Source: Acanthochlamys bracteata
Lineage: Eukaryota; Streptophyta; Magnoliopsida; Pandanales; Velloziaceae
Length of the DNA: 64,000 bases
Assembly (NCBI GenBank): GCA_019914995.1
Contig: CM034139.1
Coordinates: 3,326,461-3,390,460 of the forward strand
Direction of reading: 5' to 3'
The notes below the pieces were generated by a model. It ran no database searches, had not been told where the DNA came from, and worked only from the letters and a program-made list of their open reading frames with translations. Positions 34,707 through 47,436 of this stretch are shown here, piece after piece. Position 1 is the stretch's first letter. Every line of letters begins with the position of its first letter. Made by a program: the position numbers and the translations under genes.

Positions 34707-37397
34707 ATGAGATTGTTGTTTTCAGTTTTTCTTCTCGTGTTATTTTTCTTCGCAACATGGTGTAGTGTTGAAGGTAGAGGGATTAGGCAAGGATTTGTAA
34801 GAGCAAGAGGGTTGAACTTTGAGTTGAATGGGAACCCATTCTTTGCAAACGGGTTCAATGCTTACTGGCTCATGACCATTGCTTCAGATCAATCACAGAG
34901 GAACAAGGTTTCCACTGCATTCGAACAAGGTACAAGCCATGGTCTTACAGTTGCAAGAACTTGGGCTTTTAGTGATGGTGGATACAATGCGCTTCAGCTC
35001 TCCCCTGGTTCTTACAATGAGCAAATGTTCAAGGTACAAAAATCATTTCTTTAATATTTCAACTTTTTTTTCCTTAAATTTTCTAATTCCTTTTTCTTTC
35101 TTTCTTTGTTTCAGGGTTTGGATTTTGTAGTGGCAGAGGCAAGGAGGTATGGGATCAAGTTGATACTTAGCTTGGTGAATAACTATGAAAACTTTGGAGG
35201 GAAGAAGCAGTACGTGGAATGGGCAAGAAATCAAGGGCAGAACATTGGATCTGATGATGAGTTCTTCACTAATCCTGTTGTTAAGGGGTTCTACAGGAAT
35301 CATGTCAAGGTCTAACAACAAACAAAGATTGAAGGGTTTCTTTTAATTTTTGTGTACTTGTTCTGTTCTTAGCAATCCTAAAGTTGAAGTTTTGGTTGAA
35401 GATTTATCTAGTTTGGTGACCAAGTTCTTCGATGATTGACCACTAGATAGTTAGAGAATTTCGAGAGCTTTTTTCGGTCGTTCTTAGAATTGACTTGAAC
35501 CTTTTAGCTTAGTTTTCATTCTACATTGACTTTGTTTTAAAGAAGTTGGAAGTTCTTTGTTAGCTGTAGTTGTATGTAGTTATTTTTACTTAAAATTTCA
35601 GATTTGAAAGGAAAACCAAGAGACAATAACAAAATTAGATTTCTAATACTATATCTGAATTGCAAGACACCAAAGACAAGGTGCTCATGTCAGAAAATAA
35701 TTACGGTTAATTCTAGTAAAATTGTATACAACGGGAAATAATTTTTATGGTTTTATAACCGCCTCAATCAGAATGATTAATGTTCCTATGCCAGAAAATA
35801 AATTTCGATTCAGCGATCACAATACGAATTTATATTCCATTATCTGTGTTGTACAATTTTGCTGTTGGCATGTTTATTAATGCCATCAAACTTCTGAAAG
35901 TAATTTGATTTTTTGAACTATTGGCAATTCTGTTTGTGATATCTTATGTTTAGTGGTCTTCTTTATAAAATGCTTGTTTATGAGTTTGGCTGTGAACTTT
36001 TGCTGTAAGGTGTGTGATTTGATGGTTGTAACCTTATTTGATGTGGTTATGCGCACAGGAATTCTTCATCATAGTAATCTTGTTCTTTTATCTATTGCCT
36101 TTTTATAGCGTAATAAATAGTTTTGTTCTTTTCTTGTCATGTGAAAGACTGTGCTCACAAGGATCAACACCATCACTGGAGTTGCCTACAAAGATGATCC
36201 AACAATTTTGGCATGGGAACTTATGAACGAAATTAGATGCCTATCAGATCCATCCGGAAGAAGTATTCAGGTGAGAATTTACCCAAATTTGAGACATACT
36301 TGAATATGTATTCCGTATAGTAACTCAAGTGTATCGCTTATTTGTTTCATTATTAGAAACTAACTACTGGTTGTAATCTAACTAAGAATACTTCAATCTT
36401 GCTTGATTTACAGGCATGGATAACCGAAATGGCTGCACATGTGAAATCAATTGACAGCAATCACTTGCTTGAAGCTGGTTTGGAAGGATTTTACTCAGGA
36501 TCAACACAGAACAATCCAGGTTTTCAAGTCGGAACTGATTTCATATCAAATAACCAGATTCCTGGAATCGACTTTGCAACAGTTCATTCATATCCAGATC
36601 AATGGTAAGAGAAACTGAACACCTGCTGAAAAAACTACGAAGAAGAACGTAATTTAAGATTGCAAGTGAATAGACTTACCTCCTTGACAATATCGGCTAG
36701 TTATAAACATTACTTGCTATTTTAGTGCAGAACCATAAATAAATTCCACTGCCCTTAGCAGGTTGTCTATGCAAACAATCAGACGTGACTGGTTTTCTTG
36801 ATCAATTGGCTTGACATCATTGCCTAGAAGTGATTCCTAAGGATATAAATTGTTTTTGTTATCTTCTACCTCTAGCTAGGTAATGTCTCAACTGAGAAGC
36901 ATAAGATTTTGATTCTGTGGCTGATTATGAATGACTACATGAGCAGGTTGTACAAGTTGAACGATCAGTCACAGATGACCTTCTTGAACAGCTGGCTAGA
37001 CACCCACATCAACGACGCGAGAAACATTCTGAAAAAACCTCTGCTCTTTGCTGAATTCGGCAAGTCATGGAAGGACCCTGGGTACAGCACTTCTCAGAGG
37101 GATTCTATGTTCAGCACTGTGTATTCAAAGATATATTGGTCAGCCAGACATGGAGGTGCAGCAGCAGGTGGCTTATTTTGGCAACTATTGGCTCCAGGCA
37201 TGGACTCGTATAGAGACGGGTATGAAATTGTAATGAACGAAATGCCATCAACGACTTTGGTGATCACTAGTCAGTGTCGGAAGCTACGGTACCTTGTGAA
37301 GCTCTATGCCAGAGAGAAGAACATTCAGAGGTTGAAGAAGGCACAGGCTATGAGGAGCAGCCAGTGGAAGAACTCGAACATAGGTGGAGGAAATTAA
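34707..37397 (+). CDS. MAN: Mannan endo-1,4-beta-mannosidase (GH5), five exons
   Basis: The family cleaves beta-1,4 bonds inside mannans and glucomannans of the cell wall and acts in the apoplast during germination, ripening and wall remodelling. Exons: 34707-35033, 35115-35309, 36148-36270, 36414-36604 and 36947-37397; all phases agree, for 428 residues, the usual plant length. Seen: a signal peptide ([19 protein letters not shown]), then the family opening [25 protein letters not shown] (shown in two pieces in homologues), RTWAFSDGG, the acid/base Glu in [15 protein letters not shown], the nucleophile Glu in [10 protein letters not shown], and [15 protein letters not shown] near the end. 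Odd: the residue after the acid/base Glu is Ile (MNEIRC), where plant GH5_7 enzymes almost always have Pro (MNEPRC). The rest of the active-site set is intact. Assignment to one of MAN1 to MAN7 is not possible here. Confidence 0.93.
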
Positions 37398-38029
37398 GGA
37401 AATTGAGTTTCATCGAATTAAATTTCTAACAGTGTGTTCAGGTTTTCTGAAGTTAATGTAGTCTCTTTGTGATGATTTCATCTGTAGCATCCAGGAGAAA
37501 GAAATGGGCGCTTTTAAGCTTACAACTACAGAATTATGACTTCGAATTTATGAAGAATTGTCATTGTTTCAGATCTAACATCTCAACTTCATTCTACATA
37601 TGTAATTCAAAAGCAAGCAATTACTTCATTCTGGTATTTCTAATATTGTACCTATTTATAGTTGAAAACCATTAACCTTACGTAAAGATGATAGTTCAAG
37701 TATCAACTTATATGCGTGCCACACATACAGGTTCAATAGTCCGAAGCTTGTTCGTAGTGCTAAAGTTATTTACAGAGGAGTGCCTATTCTACAGCTTATT
37801 GATCCTTATAAAACTTTTTCGTCATAGACGGACTAATGATTAATATGCATGCAACAAGATGATCCGGCAAGTCATTGAACCATCTGCCAGCATAATCTAC
37901 CATCAGTAGTTCCCAAGCAGAATCAACAGACAACAATCTTTCACATCCATGTTTTCATGCTAGCTTCCCGTTACCTCAACTTCATTCACATCTTTGAAGA
38001 AACTTGTTTCCAGTGATAGTGGAGGTACT
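37398..38029. other. Convergent 3' UTR interval
   Basis: About 630 bases between the mannanase stop and the AGPase stop, which face each other. Only short random frames are present; both 3' UTRs should lie here. Confidence 0.6.
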
Positions 38030-41000
38030 CTATATGATGGTTCCATCCTTGATAGTAGCGTTCTTCAAAACTACTGTTATTCCTGACCGTATACAGAATC
38101 CTTCTTCCGGTCGATCTGCCTCTTGAATGCCCTGTATATAGATTACACATGTTCACTTGTTAATATCCCATTCAGGGCGTATATCACAAATTAGTTAGAG
38201 AAACGAGGATGCATACTTCTTTGTTAGCAATGACCACATTTTTTCCGATCCTGGCATTCATATCAATGATGCAATTCCTGAATGAAAATTCACGAAGGTT
38301 CACATCTTATAGTCATATACTCCTGTAATGCATTTATCCATCCTAGTAAAAGAATGAGCCATCCCACCTGATCTTTGAATTTTGTCCAATACCTATAGGA
38401 ACCTTTCCCTCCGACCGCAAAGCTGCTATTTCAGATTCTGTCTCGTAGTAATCAGCGCCCATCATCATGGTGTCCTGCTCAAAGTGCAAATTGTAAGACA
38501 AGTGACAATATTATCAGTTCAAATGTTTCTTTTATTGAATGACTTGCATCAAGCTCTACAAACTTTTAAAAAAAAAACAAAAGAATGCTAATTATAATAT
38601 AGAGAAACACATAGAAATTTATAGCTGGATTGTTGTCTATATGTTTACAACCATGTATGTATTTTACTTATGGACATATACATAAATACACAAACATGCA
38701 TTTTCACATATGTAAGCATGTAGCTTCCACCCTTCTTAAAGGAAGGGTTCTTGTCCTCTTGCATAAACACCAAAGGCGTGGAGTGATGCTAAGCTGACAA
38801 CTACATTTTGGAAGTAGCTTATCCAGCCGATTTTACAATCTTAGACGAAGTGCTCAAACCTTTCTAGATATGTGCTAGTAGTATAATATCATAGCAGATA
38901 CATGCTTGTTCTAGACTCTAATAGAATGTGTTCTAACAATGTTGTCAGAGCATCAAGTAAGAGGAAAACACATCTTCAACAAAAGCCCTGCAGCCTTAAC
39001 AAATAGACTAGTGTCTCAAAAATTAAATAATTGCAAGTAGTTTGAAGAAACAACATTGAGTTACACACTCACCTTCAATTCTACTCCACTCTCCAACCGT
39101 GAGCGGACACCAATAATAGAATGTTGGAGTGAACATTCTCGCAAGAAGCAGCCGTGTGAAATTATGGCGTCCTTGATCTGCACATGTTCACTGTTAAAAT
39201 CAACTAATCAACAAAAATGATTTTTGATGAAGTACTGCATTATTTTTCATCAACACACCTGGCATCTGTCTACTTTGCTTGGGGGCAAGAAACGTGGTGA
39301 TGTATAAAATGGTGTCTTGGGATCATAGAACTGAAACTTTGGCGGCTGTATAGAGAAACTTTTTATAATCCAACACATTCAAATTTCAGGATCTCAAGAG
39401 GAAGATACTAGAAAAGTAGCATGATCCACAATGTTTACAGAGAGAGAAAATAAGGAGATAAAAGAGGCAGGTCTATGACTGAGCAACTTGAACATATACA
39501 CAAGAGGAGAGAAGCTCTCACACATGTGATGCAAACCACAATGTCGATCTCAATAAACTGAACAAGTGTAGCATATTAAGGTGTCTTTCATTTCAACCTC
39601 CACAATCACAACATATAGTACTAACAATAATTATTTTATTAGATGATGATAGTGATGATAACCTGATCTGCTAGAGCCAAATTTGCATCAAAGAATGCTC
39701 TGATAGTTCCAATGTCCTCCCAATAATCACTAAATAAATATGCCTGTGGGCATACAAAGTGTATAGTTGTAGTTAGTTAAATACATGAAACTGTAGAAGA
39801 CCAGCCAAGAGAAACCTATCTATATCTAAAATTCATTTTACGAACTAAAATTGAAAATGAAGTAGCATGTTCATTTGCAGTTCCATTTCACCTGAACATT
39901 GAATTCATTCACAGCTGAAGGAATGATTTCTGATCCAAAATCATTTGATGTTGGGTACCTCCACCTGCAAAAGATTGTCAGGTTACAGGCACACAAAAGA
40001 AACTGCATCAGAAGAACTGAAACTTACGTGAGAAGGTTCAGAAGAAGGTCTCTTTTGAAAACATAAACCCCCATCGATGCAAAATAGGGATACCGCACAG
40101 CTTCTTCACGAGACAGTCCAAAAACTGTTGTATCCACTTTCTGCATTAAAATAAACATACTTCTCAACAATCTAGGTGCTTGACTACAGATGGGTAAAAG
40201 TGCAGAGATTATAAATAATCCATAGAATCATTAAAACTAGAAATGCACAAACATATCCTACCATCAAGGCCAACTCAGCACCCTTAGGTTTCTCTGAGAA
40301 CTGAACAATCCGACCTGCTCTGTCAATCTTTACCAGCCCACAATCCGATGCACGACTTCATATTATTGATGCAAAATCAATGATGAAAAGAACACTTAGT
40401 ACTTAGCTATCCAAACACGCACGCACGCATGCAACAACAACAATAATAATAATAATAATAATTATTATTATTATTATTATTAATGTAATAACAATAACAA
40501 AGAAACAAACAATTTTAGTTCTTTGGTTCAGTAAAAGATGACAAATTCTTTATGTAGATGTAACATGTTAGCACAAGCCATAAGATGTACTGCAAATACA
40601 TACCACAATCTGATAAAGTATTATCATTGAGTAATCTTCTCCACCTTTCCAAAGCATCATATCGCTTGTCACTCTATAAATTTAGAATTATTTTGATATA
40701 AGACTTAAAGGGTCATTCCTCTTGCAATAGAAAATGTCACCTAGATAAGTCAGTGACTCTCGTGGCCTCAGGCAACAAAAGATATCTACTTGATATTTGC
40801 TTGTGAAACCAATCTCCATTCGCCTCTCGTAATGTGACTTGAGGTGAATGCAAAATGCTTTAGGAACTATCGCTGTTTTGATTCCCTACAACATACTAAG
40901 ATTACAAAGACTCCTACACAGTACTTGTAAGCAAGCGACCCCCACTAACACTCAAAAGAACACCATATAAACTCCGAATTCAATGTCACAACTATAGAAG

Positions 41001-43859
41001 ATTTATTTCCTAATCAAACGCATTTTACTAACACAATTTCAAAGACAGACCACATAGGCCACATACCTGTCATCCATAGGTGCACACGAAACTGAAATAT
41101 CAGCACCTGAGTCGATGTGCTTCTGCAATCACGGAATAGATCATATGAATGCTTCAACAAGTCATGACAACTTTTCTCAGCAAGTGCACAGGTTTCACTA
41201 CTGCTAAATATAGAACGAAAACATGCCTGCACAAAGTCCATGTAATCCATACGGTAGAGTTGGTCACCAGACAAAATCAGTATGTGCTCGATATTCTTGC
41301 TTTTAGTATCCTACAATAATGCAAGAAATTGTTTTTCCCCTAATTGAGGTCAAGCAACTACATGAAACTAAGGAGAAACAAAAACCTGAAGTGTTAGCAT
41401 ATCAAGATATCTATCACCAGCCAATGAGCCCACCTCAAAAACCCAAGTGAACTTTCGTACTGCATCAGCGGTTCCTTGGAACCACTTCATTCCAGCTTCA
41501 CCAGGAGTCTGGGTAGCTGCCAGAACCTGCTTAATCAGATAAATATCTTAGAATTGCAGTAATATACTCTCTTTCCAATAGAAATTTCAGTAAGAAATGT
41601 TACAAAATAGATAAGTGCATTCAACTTTATCTTGAGACAGTAAACTTCAAGAGGCACCCAGTTTTAAACGAAAGAGTTCTTGATAAATGTATCAACCACT
41701 TCGTCTAGTAGCTTGACTAACGAGTTATTCACAAACTTTTATACCATAGAACTCAAACTTTGCCTCATAGCATAAAAACAATGCATAATGGAAAGAACCT
41801 CCTCATTTTAAGTTGTATATGGAACTGGTGAAAATAATTAGTATGTATCCGCTCCCTTTCCAGAAAGTTCTATTTAGCCTTAAACTGGTTGCCTAACTAG
41901 TTAAACATATAGAGCATCTACAGAAATGGAAGCGTCAAAAGAGATGACAATGTCAGAAATAAGATGTCTGCAAAACATGAATGGTCGAACTCTACAATCA
42001 ATGCAGCTACACTAGGCAGCAAGACATTTGAAAGTTAAACTGAGAGAAAAATTGTTTTGCATTTTAATTTGCAAGAAATGCTTAGTACATCCATGCCAAC
42101 ATATTCAACAAAGGCTGTGCTGATCAAAAGCTAAACACAATTAACAGTACAGAAAAATACTCCGCAAGCCAATGAGAGGTTCTTACTTCCTATACTGAAC
42201 TAATAAAAGTGTTTTAACTTTACCTCAACAAATCCATCTCCAAAGCTGATGCCATTCCCAAAGCTGTAAGTTCGAGAAATATGGCGATTGAGAGACTGTG
42301 AATTGAACTGTGTCATGATGAATATCTTGTTTATCCCACTGTTGATGCAATTGCTCATAGGAACATCAATAAGCCTATAGCACCCAGCAATTGGAACCTA
42401 AATAACAGCAAAACACATTAGTGCATGCTTAACTGCTTCGCTCTACTACTTTAAAGACCAAGATGTCATCAATTCCATCTCGGAGAATAATCTTTTCATT
42501 AAAAATATTAAAAAGGTGTGAACTGTGCTGTCCAAATGTACTCTAGTACTTGCATTGGTGTCAGAAGGGGAAAAAAGTGTCACTAGCTACAAAGAATTTC
42601 ACGCCATAAATACAAATGACAACCTTCACTAGAAGATACATCTATAAGCTTCAATAAGCTTTCTAGTTATGGCAAAGTGGCTAGTTGTATATCATAAGGA
42701 CACATTAAGTTTTGGTATGCTGTTGGAGCTTTACGTATCGCATCTTTCAATAAATTGTCTTCGCGCTTTGCAGAACCATAATTCCCCAAAGCCAAGTTTC
42801 AAATCATAAAGTAAGATGTGACCAAGTTTATGAATCACAGTTCTCCACTTGAGTTGAGAACTACGATATAATCTTGAAGGTTAAAAATAATTCACATATT
42901 AGATGATAATTTCGGTCTTCATTCTTTTAGTAAATAAAAAAAAAGAACGACGTATCCAGTTCAAGTGCAACATTTACAACTGAAATAATCTAGAATCTAC
43001 AAACTTATTAGTCTCATAAAACTGTTACTACAAAATTAATCAGTTTCTTACAGCAGGTGTGGCTCTTGTACTAGTGAGAGGGACAAGTTGAGTTCCAGCT
43101 CCTCCTCCCAATATGACAGCTGCTACATTCTTTGGATCTGCCCGCTTTTCTCCAAGCCTTGGTGCCTGAAAAAACTGATGAATTGATCCGGAGTTAGCAA
43201 AAGTCGCATCGTACAAGAAGAAAAAAAGGAGAAGAACCTTCAAGACTGAAGCAGATCAAAGTTCGAACCCCCCTTTCAGTTTACTAGGAAGTTGCAAGTC
43301 CAAGATGCAGAACATAGATGTTGAAGCACACGAATGGAAATAAATTTACCGAAATCTATAAACTACGAAAACCTATTGTAGACAACTTTTTTTTCCTTTT
43401 GGCCAGTTATCAATATTGATAGAACCTCACTAATTACTTGAAGTTAAAGGTTGTTCTACTTTCAGATGGAAAACCAGACTTTATCATAAAGAATCAGACA
43501 CGATCCAAAATTTCTTGCAGATAGATCATCATAAGAAGCATTTTTTTTAATTCACATAGTGAAATAAGAAGAGACTCCCGTCAACAAATCAATGAAGACT
43601 CTTTCTGGTGAGGTGATTTACTCACCATAGTCTCCTTGTTGACATCTGAAGTCAGAACAGAGAATGCTACACCTGCTCTCTCCTTTCTACTCAAACTTTC
43701 TGATTTTTCATGCATTCCTTTCAAATTCTTGCAAGGACCAGCCAAACTCTTTCCCAATAATTCACTCTCCATGCTACCAAGACTTTCTCTTTTAACTGGG
43801 CTAACATATCCACTAGGCTTCAGTGCCACGCTGCTGAAGTCCATTACACTCCCCATCAT
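38030..43859 (-). CDS. APL: Glucose-1-phosphate adenylyltransferase (ADP-glucose pyrophosphorylase) large subunit
   Basis: AGPase makes ADP-glucose from glucose-1-phosphate and ATP in plastids, the rate-setting step of starch synthesis; large subunits mainly tune allostery. Fifteen coding exons (minus): 43859-43626, 43165-43052, 42397-42224, 41526-41434, 41310-41227, 41122-41067, 40355-40262, 40140-40028, 39964-39892, 39743-39663, 39345-39259, 39177-39073, 38474-38368, 38277-38217, 38131-38030. All phases agree, giving 525 residues. Residues 1 to about 80 are Ser-rich and basic, like a plastid transit peptide. Then come the nucleotidyltransferase domain ([58 protein letters not shown]) and a left-handed beta-helix end ([33 protein letters not shown]). 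The Arg and Lys of catalytic small subunits (GTRL, AKPAV) are Gln and Thr here, which marks a regulatory subunit. The fifth intron has a GC donor. Confidence 0.95.
40442..40483. repeat. Palindromic (AAT)n(ATT)n microsatellite in an AGPase intron
   Basis: A run of AAT units passes directly into ATT units of similar length, so the two halves are complementary and can fold into a hairpin. It lies in the intron between the exons at 41,067 and 40,355 and follows a short ACGC/CAACAA simple-repeat stretch. Confidence 0.9.
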
Positions 43860-44420
43860 TCTACCTTTCTAATTGTGTTCTTCTTGATCAACTCCTGCAA
43901 ATGCATGAAGTAGCTAATTAGTACCAGGAAAGGTATAACTAAACAGAGTGCTTGGGATACTAAAACCAAAGAATCAAAATGCTAACAAAAATAGAATACA
44001 TGATTAACAAACAAGTGAAATATTCCGTCCATGATCATTTTTATATCCTCTTGATTTGATGAAACTGTGATTCTAAAATGCCGAAACAAAGAGAAAAACC
44101 CCAAATAAAAGACAGAATTAAAGCTGAGATTTTTATTGAATATGAATGAATTTACTCAAATGAATATAGACACTCTTGAAAGCAACTCGAGCAACAAGTG
44201 ATCATCAAAAACCAAACATCAAACAGAACAAAAACAATCAAAATAACAGATCATCAAAAAATCACAAGACAAACCTTGATAAGTAGTTTATCAAATTGTG
44301 AAACTGAGAAGCTTTCGCTCTAAATGGAGTGAGAGAGCAACTCTGTATAGAAAAGAGGAGAGCATTCGAGAATCAAAGGTGGGAATTTTATTAATAAGGG
44401 AAGGGAAGGGAACAGATTTG
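43860..44420 (-). other. 5' UTR of the AGPase gene, split by a leader intron
   Basis: On the minus strand a leader exon ends at a donor AAG|GTTTGTC (44,275) and rejoins at GCAG|GAGTTGATC (43,894), 35 bases before the start codon. The intron is about 380 bases. The transcription start is near 44,400 by position and pyrimidine-rich content, but is not fixed by a clear TATA box. Confidence 0.55.
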
Positions 44421-47400
44421 GAATGGTGAATGATTGAGGAACTTGGGTTCAGAGAGGTTTTATGAACCAACGGTGGGAGTATAGAAAGAGCCAAAAAGAA
44501 ACTTCCATGAATCTCGTGTCTATAGTATACTTCTTTTTTCTTTTTTTTTGGTGTTTTTTTGTTTGAAAACAGTATGCGTTTTGGTTCAGGTGCGACAAGA
44601 AACTGCACTGCTTGTGACATAAACGTATGCAAGATTTTTTCTTTTTTTCTTTGTTTCCTTTAGCTTTTTTTCTGTTTGTTGTTAGATTGAATGATGTTTT
44701 GAGTTGCTTATAGTAGCTTATTCTCTATCTTTTTCTTTTTAAATTTAAATTAAAAAAACGTTTTTTGCAGGGGTGTAAAGTATCTTTTAAATTTAAATGA
44801 ATATAAAATTTAAACATCATATAAGTATATATGTAGTGTTTTAATTCAAAAAAATAAAAAATATTTTAAAAAAAACTAATATAAAAAATGTTTTATTTAA
44901 AAATTCTATTTTTAAAGCCACTCTAAACATTTTTTGAATTGGTTTCTTGAAATACTGAAACACAATATGACATAAATTTTATAACTATTTTTAGTATTTA
45001 CTTTCTGTAGTGGTCAATAAGAAGATCTTTTCCATTCATTATTCGTATGTACAACTGAAAAATAAAGCATTGTTTTAGTTCTACATTTTGAAATGACTTC
45101 AAATCAAATTTAACAAATTCTTCTCATTATTAGCTTAGGGTCGTTTGAAACGACTTAAAAATTAGAACTTTTTGAGATAAAAAGTTTCTATCAATGTTTA
45201 AAAAATAGGCTAATTTGTTTTTAAATTTTAAAAATATACGTATATTGATTTGGTAATGTGTATTTTATTTATATTTCTTAAATTTTTTTAAATTCAAAAA
45301 ATTTCTAAATTTTAAAAAAGAAAATAGAACAAAAAGCAGAAATTAACAATCCTTTGAAGTCATAGTTGGCAGATCAGGACCGAATTTCGAACACAAATAG
45401 GTCCGAATTTATCTGTAATCTAATCGATTGATTCGGATCGATTTTATCGGATTTGAGATGAAACCGTCATCCGTCCAGCCGAATTGAGGGTTGATCTGAG
45501 TGTGAATTAAAAAAAATAAATTCGTATTTTATATTATTGTCACCGACTGTGGAGAAGCTCATACTAATGGTGAAGTGTCGAATACTTGTGTTAAATCTCG
45601 CTAGATTTTCGAATTCTTGTTTTCGATCTCGCTGCGTACTAGTGACGAGATCGATTAAGAGAGCAAATAACGCCGGAGGTATGGTGGTGGATGATTTTGT
45701 TCGAGTCCGAAAAGTCCATCGAGGTCTGAATCATCTAATTTGAGTGAATCAAGTATGCACAGCCATCCGATCTACTGACCAATGGTGAGAACATGCACAT
45801 CATTTCACTGTCTCTGAACTCAATAGTACCAATGAATGTTGGAAACCTTAGCAATTCACTTACTCTTTGATACCAGTATCCGATGAAGCTTCGTCAGAAA
45901 ATTTTCACCCAACAAAAGTGGCAATAGGAAGTTCAAAAGTAGCAGTAGAAATAGTTAGAATCGTTACTAATGGTGGTAACGAAAAACTACTATTGCTGGA
46001 TAACACTTCACCAGCAACCGCATTACTAGCTACAAGATTGAGGTTCGATCCGAATTTTTCCAGCGTTGATGCAGAAAATTGTTAGAAAGGAAGCGACAAA
46101 TTACATATTCGTATTAAAATCTAAGCAGCGGTAGTGGCAGCGTGAGTGTTCTGTTGGCGGCACAGTTACCTAATGGCAGTAATCAACACGTAAAAAATTT
46201 GATCCCTTTTGTATCATACTATTAGCAGAGATTTATTAACTTCTGTAGTGTAGAGATTAGTAGTGTTGTTAACCCCATGAGTCAACCTATTGCTCCATTG
46301 AGTCAACTCAAAAACCATCAATTTGGATAACTTGTCGAATCGACTTTCGATTCGATTCTGCTACTTATGCTTAAAGATGTACTTAATGGCCATTTTGTCA
46401 TAATCGAAGAGTCTACGTGCCATTCTATGAGTGTATAGATGAGTCTGAGTCGCACTCATCTCTAATAAATCGAAGATATACTTTTACGAAAACAATTACT
46501 TTCTAAATATTCAAAAGTTTTTATTAAAATATTTATTCAATACAATGATCATGTGATATAGAATGACAGAAATTATTTTCTAATAATTAGTCGCATTTTA
46601 TAATAATTTCAACTCCAGCAAAATAGCACGAAATAGAAATCATTCTCTTTTTTTCACTTTTGTTCTCTATTATCTTTTCCCACATTGTGAGCATAATTCA
46701 ATCAATTTTGATAGCAAGAAGAGAAATAAAAAGATTTTTCAGAACATGGCAAAAGGTGTGGGAATGTAATGTCAGAAAATAATTGATCCATCAGAACATA
46801 TGGCAGAATATATTATAGATCTTTTCTTCATTCTCGGTTTAGTTTAGGACGTGTTTGTTGGGTATCCCTCCAATATGAGGACCCAAATATATGATGACCT
46901 TAAATTTCAATTAGAAAAGAGAAGGAAATACAAAAAAAGAAGGAACGGAGAGGTTTTCTTAAGCCCTAACAGCCGCAACAAGAGAAATAGGAAGAGTGAA
47001 GTAGAGAGGAAGAAAGAAGGGAAGAAGAAAGGGAGAGAACAACCCCTTGCTAATCTTTGATGTTGTGGAATCTTTCAGCTCTTGGTTCAATTTTATCCTC
47101 CTCAAACTCTAAGTGATTTTGTTCTAAACTTTTTTAAAGTGGTTTGGTTATGTGTATCATCTACTATTATAGTTAGAGATGAGATGATTCTCTAATAGTG
47201 TACTAGAGATAAAATTTGTATTATAATATTATTGAAAAGTAGAATATTGTGCTTGTCTGTAGTTATTTTGGTTGAATCATATTTTGAGTAGTTGATATCT
47301 ATTTGATATCTACTTGTGTAAAATTTGATCTGTGAGCATTTACTACAAGTTATCGTCATCTTGTCAAAATGGTAGAGATAAGTTGTTGTGCTAAATTTTC
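44421..47400. other. Intergenic DNA: AGPase promoter, MITE-like copies, repeat remnants
   Basis: The right flank of the AGPase gene should be its promoter. Diverged MITE-like copies appear at about 44,690-44,945 and 45,140-45,330. From about 45,360 to 46,500 are repeat-like segments with several short frames and no recognisable domain. The stretch 46,840-47,350 may be the LTR or leader of the Copia fragment that follows, but no clear primer site was found. Confidence 0.45.
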
Positions 47401-47436
47401 TTATGCAATCAAATAGAGAAGAGTGTGGGTGGTAGT

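Noticed and set aside
43255-43275. GTTCGAACCCCCC considered as a tRNA T-arm
   Set aside because: No matching acceptor, D or anticodon arms around it; it lies inside an AGPase intron. No tRNA gene was recognised anywhere in the window.
43581-43625. Extension of the first AGPase exon past ATG|GTGAGT
   Set aside because: It reads into intron sequence; splicing at 43,626 keeps phase with the next conserved exon.
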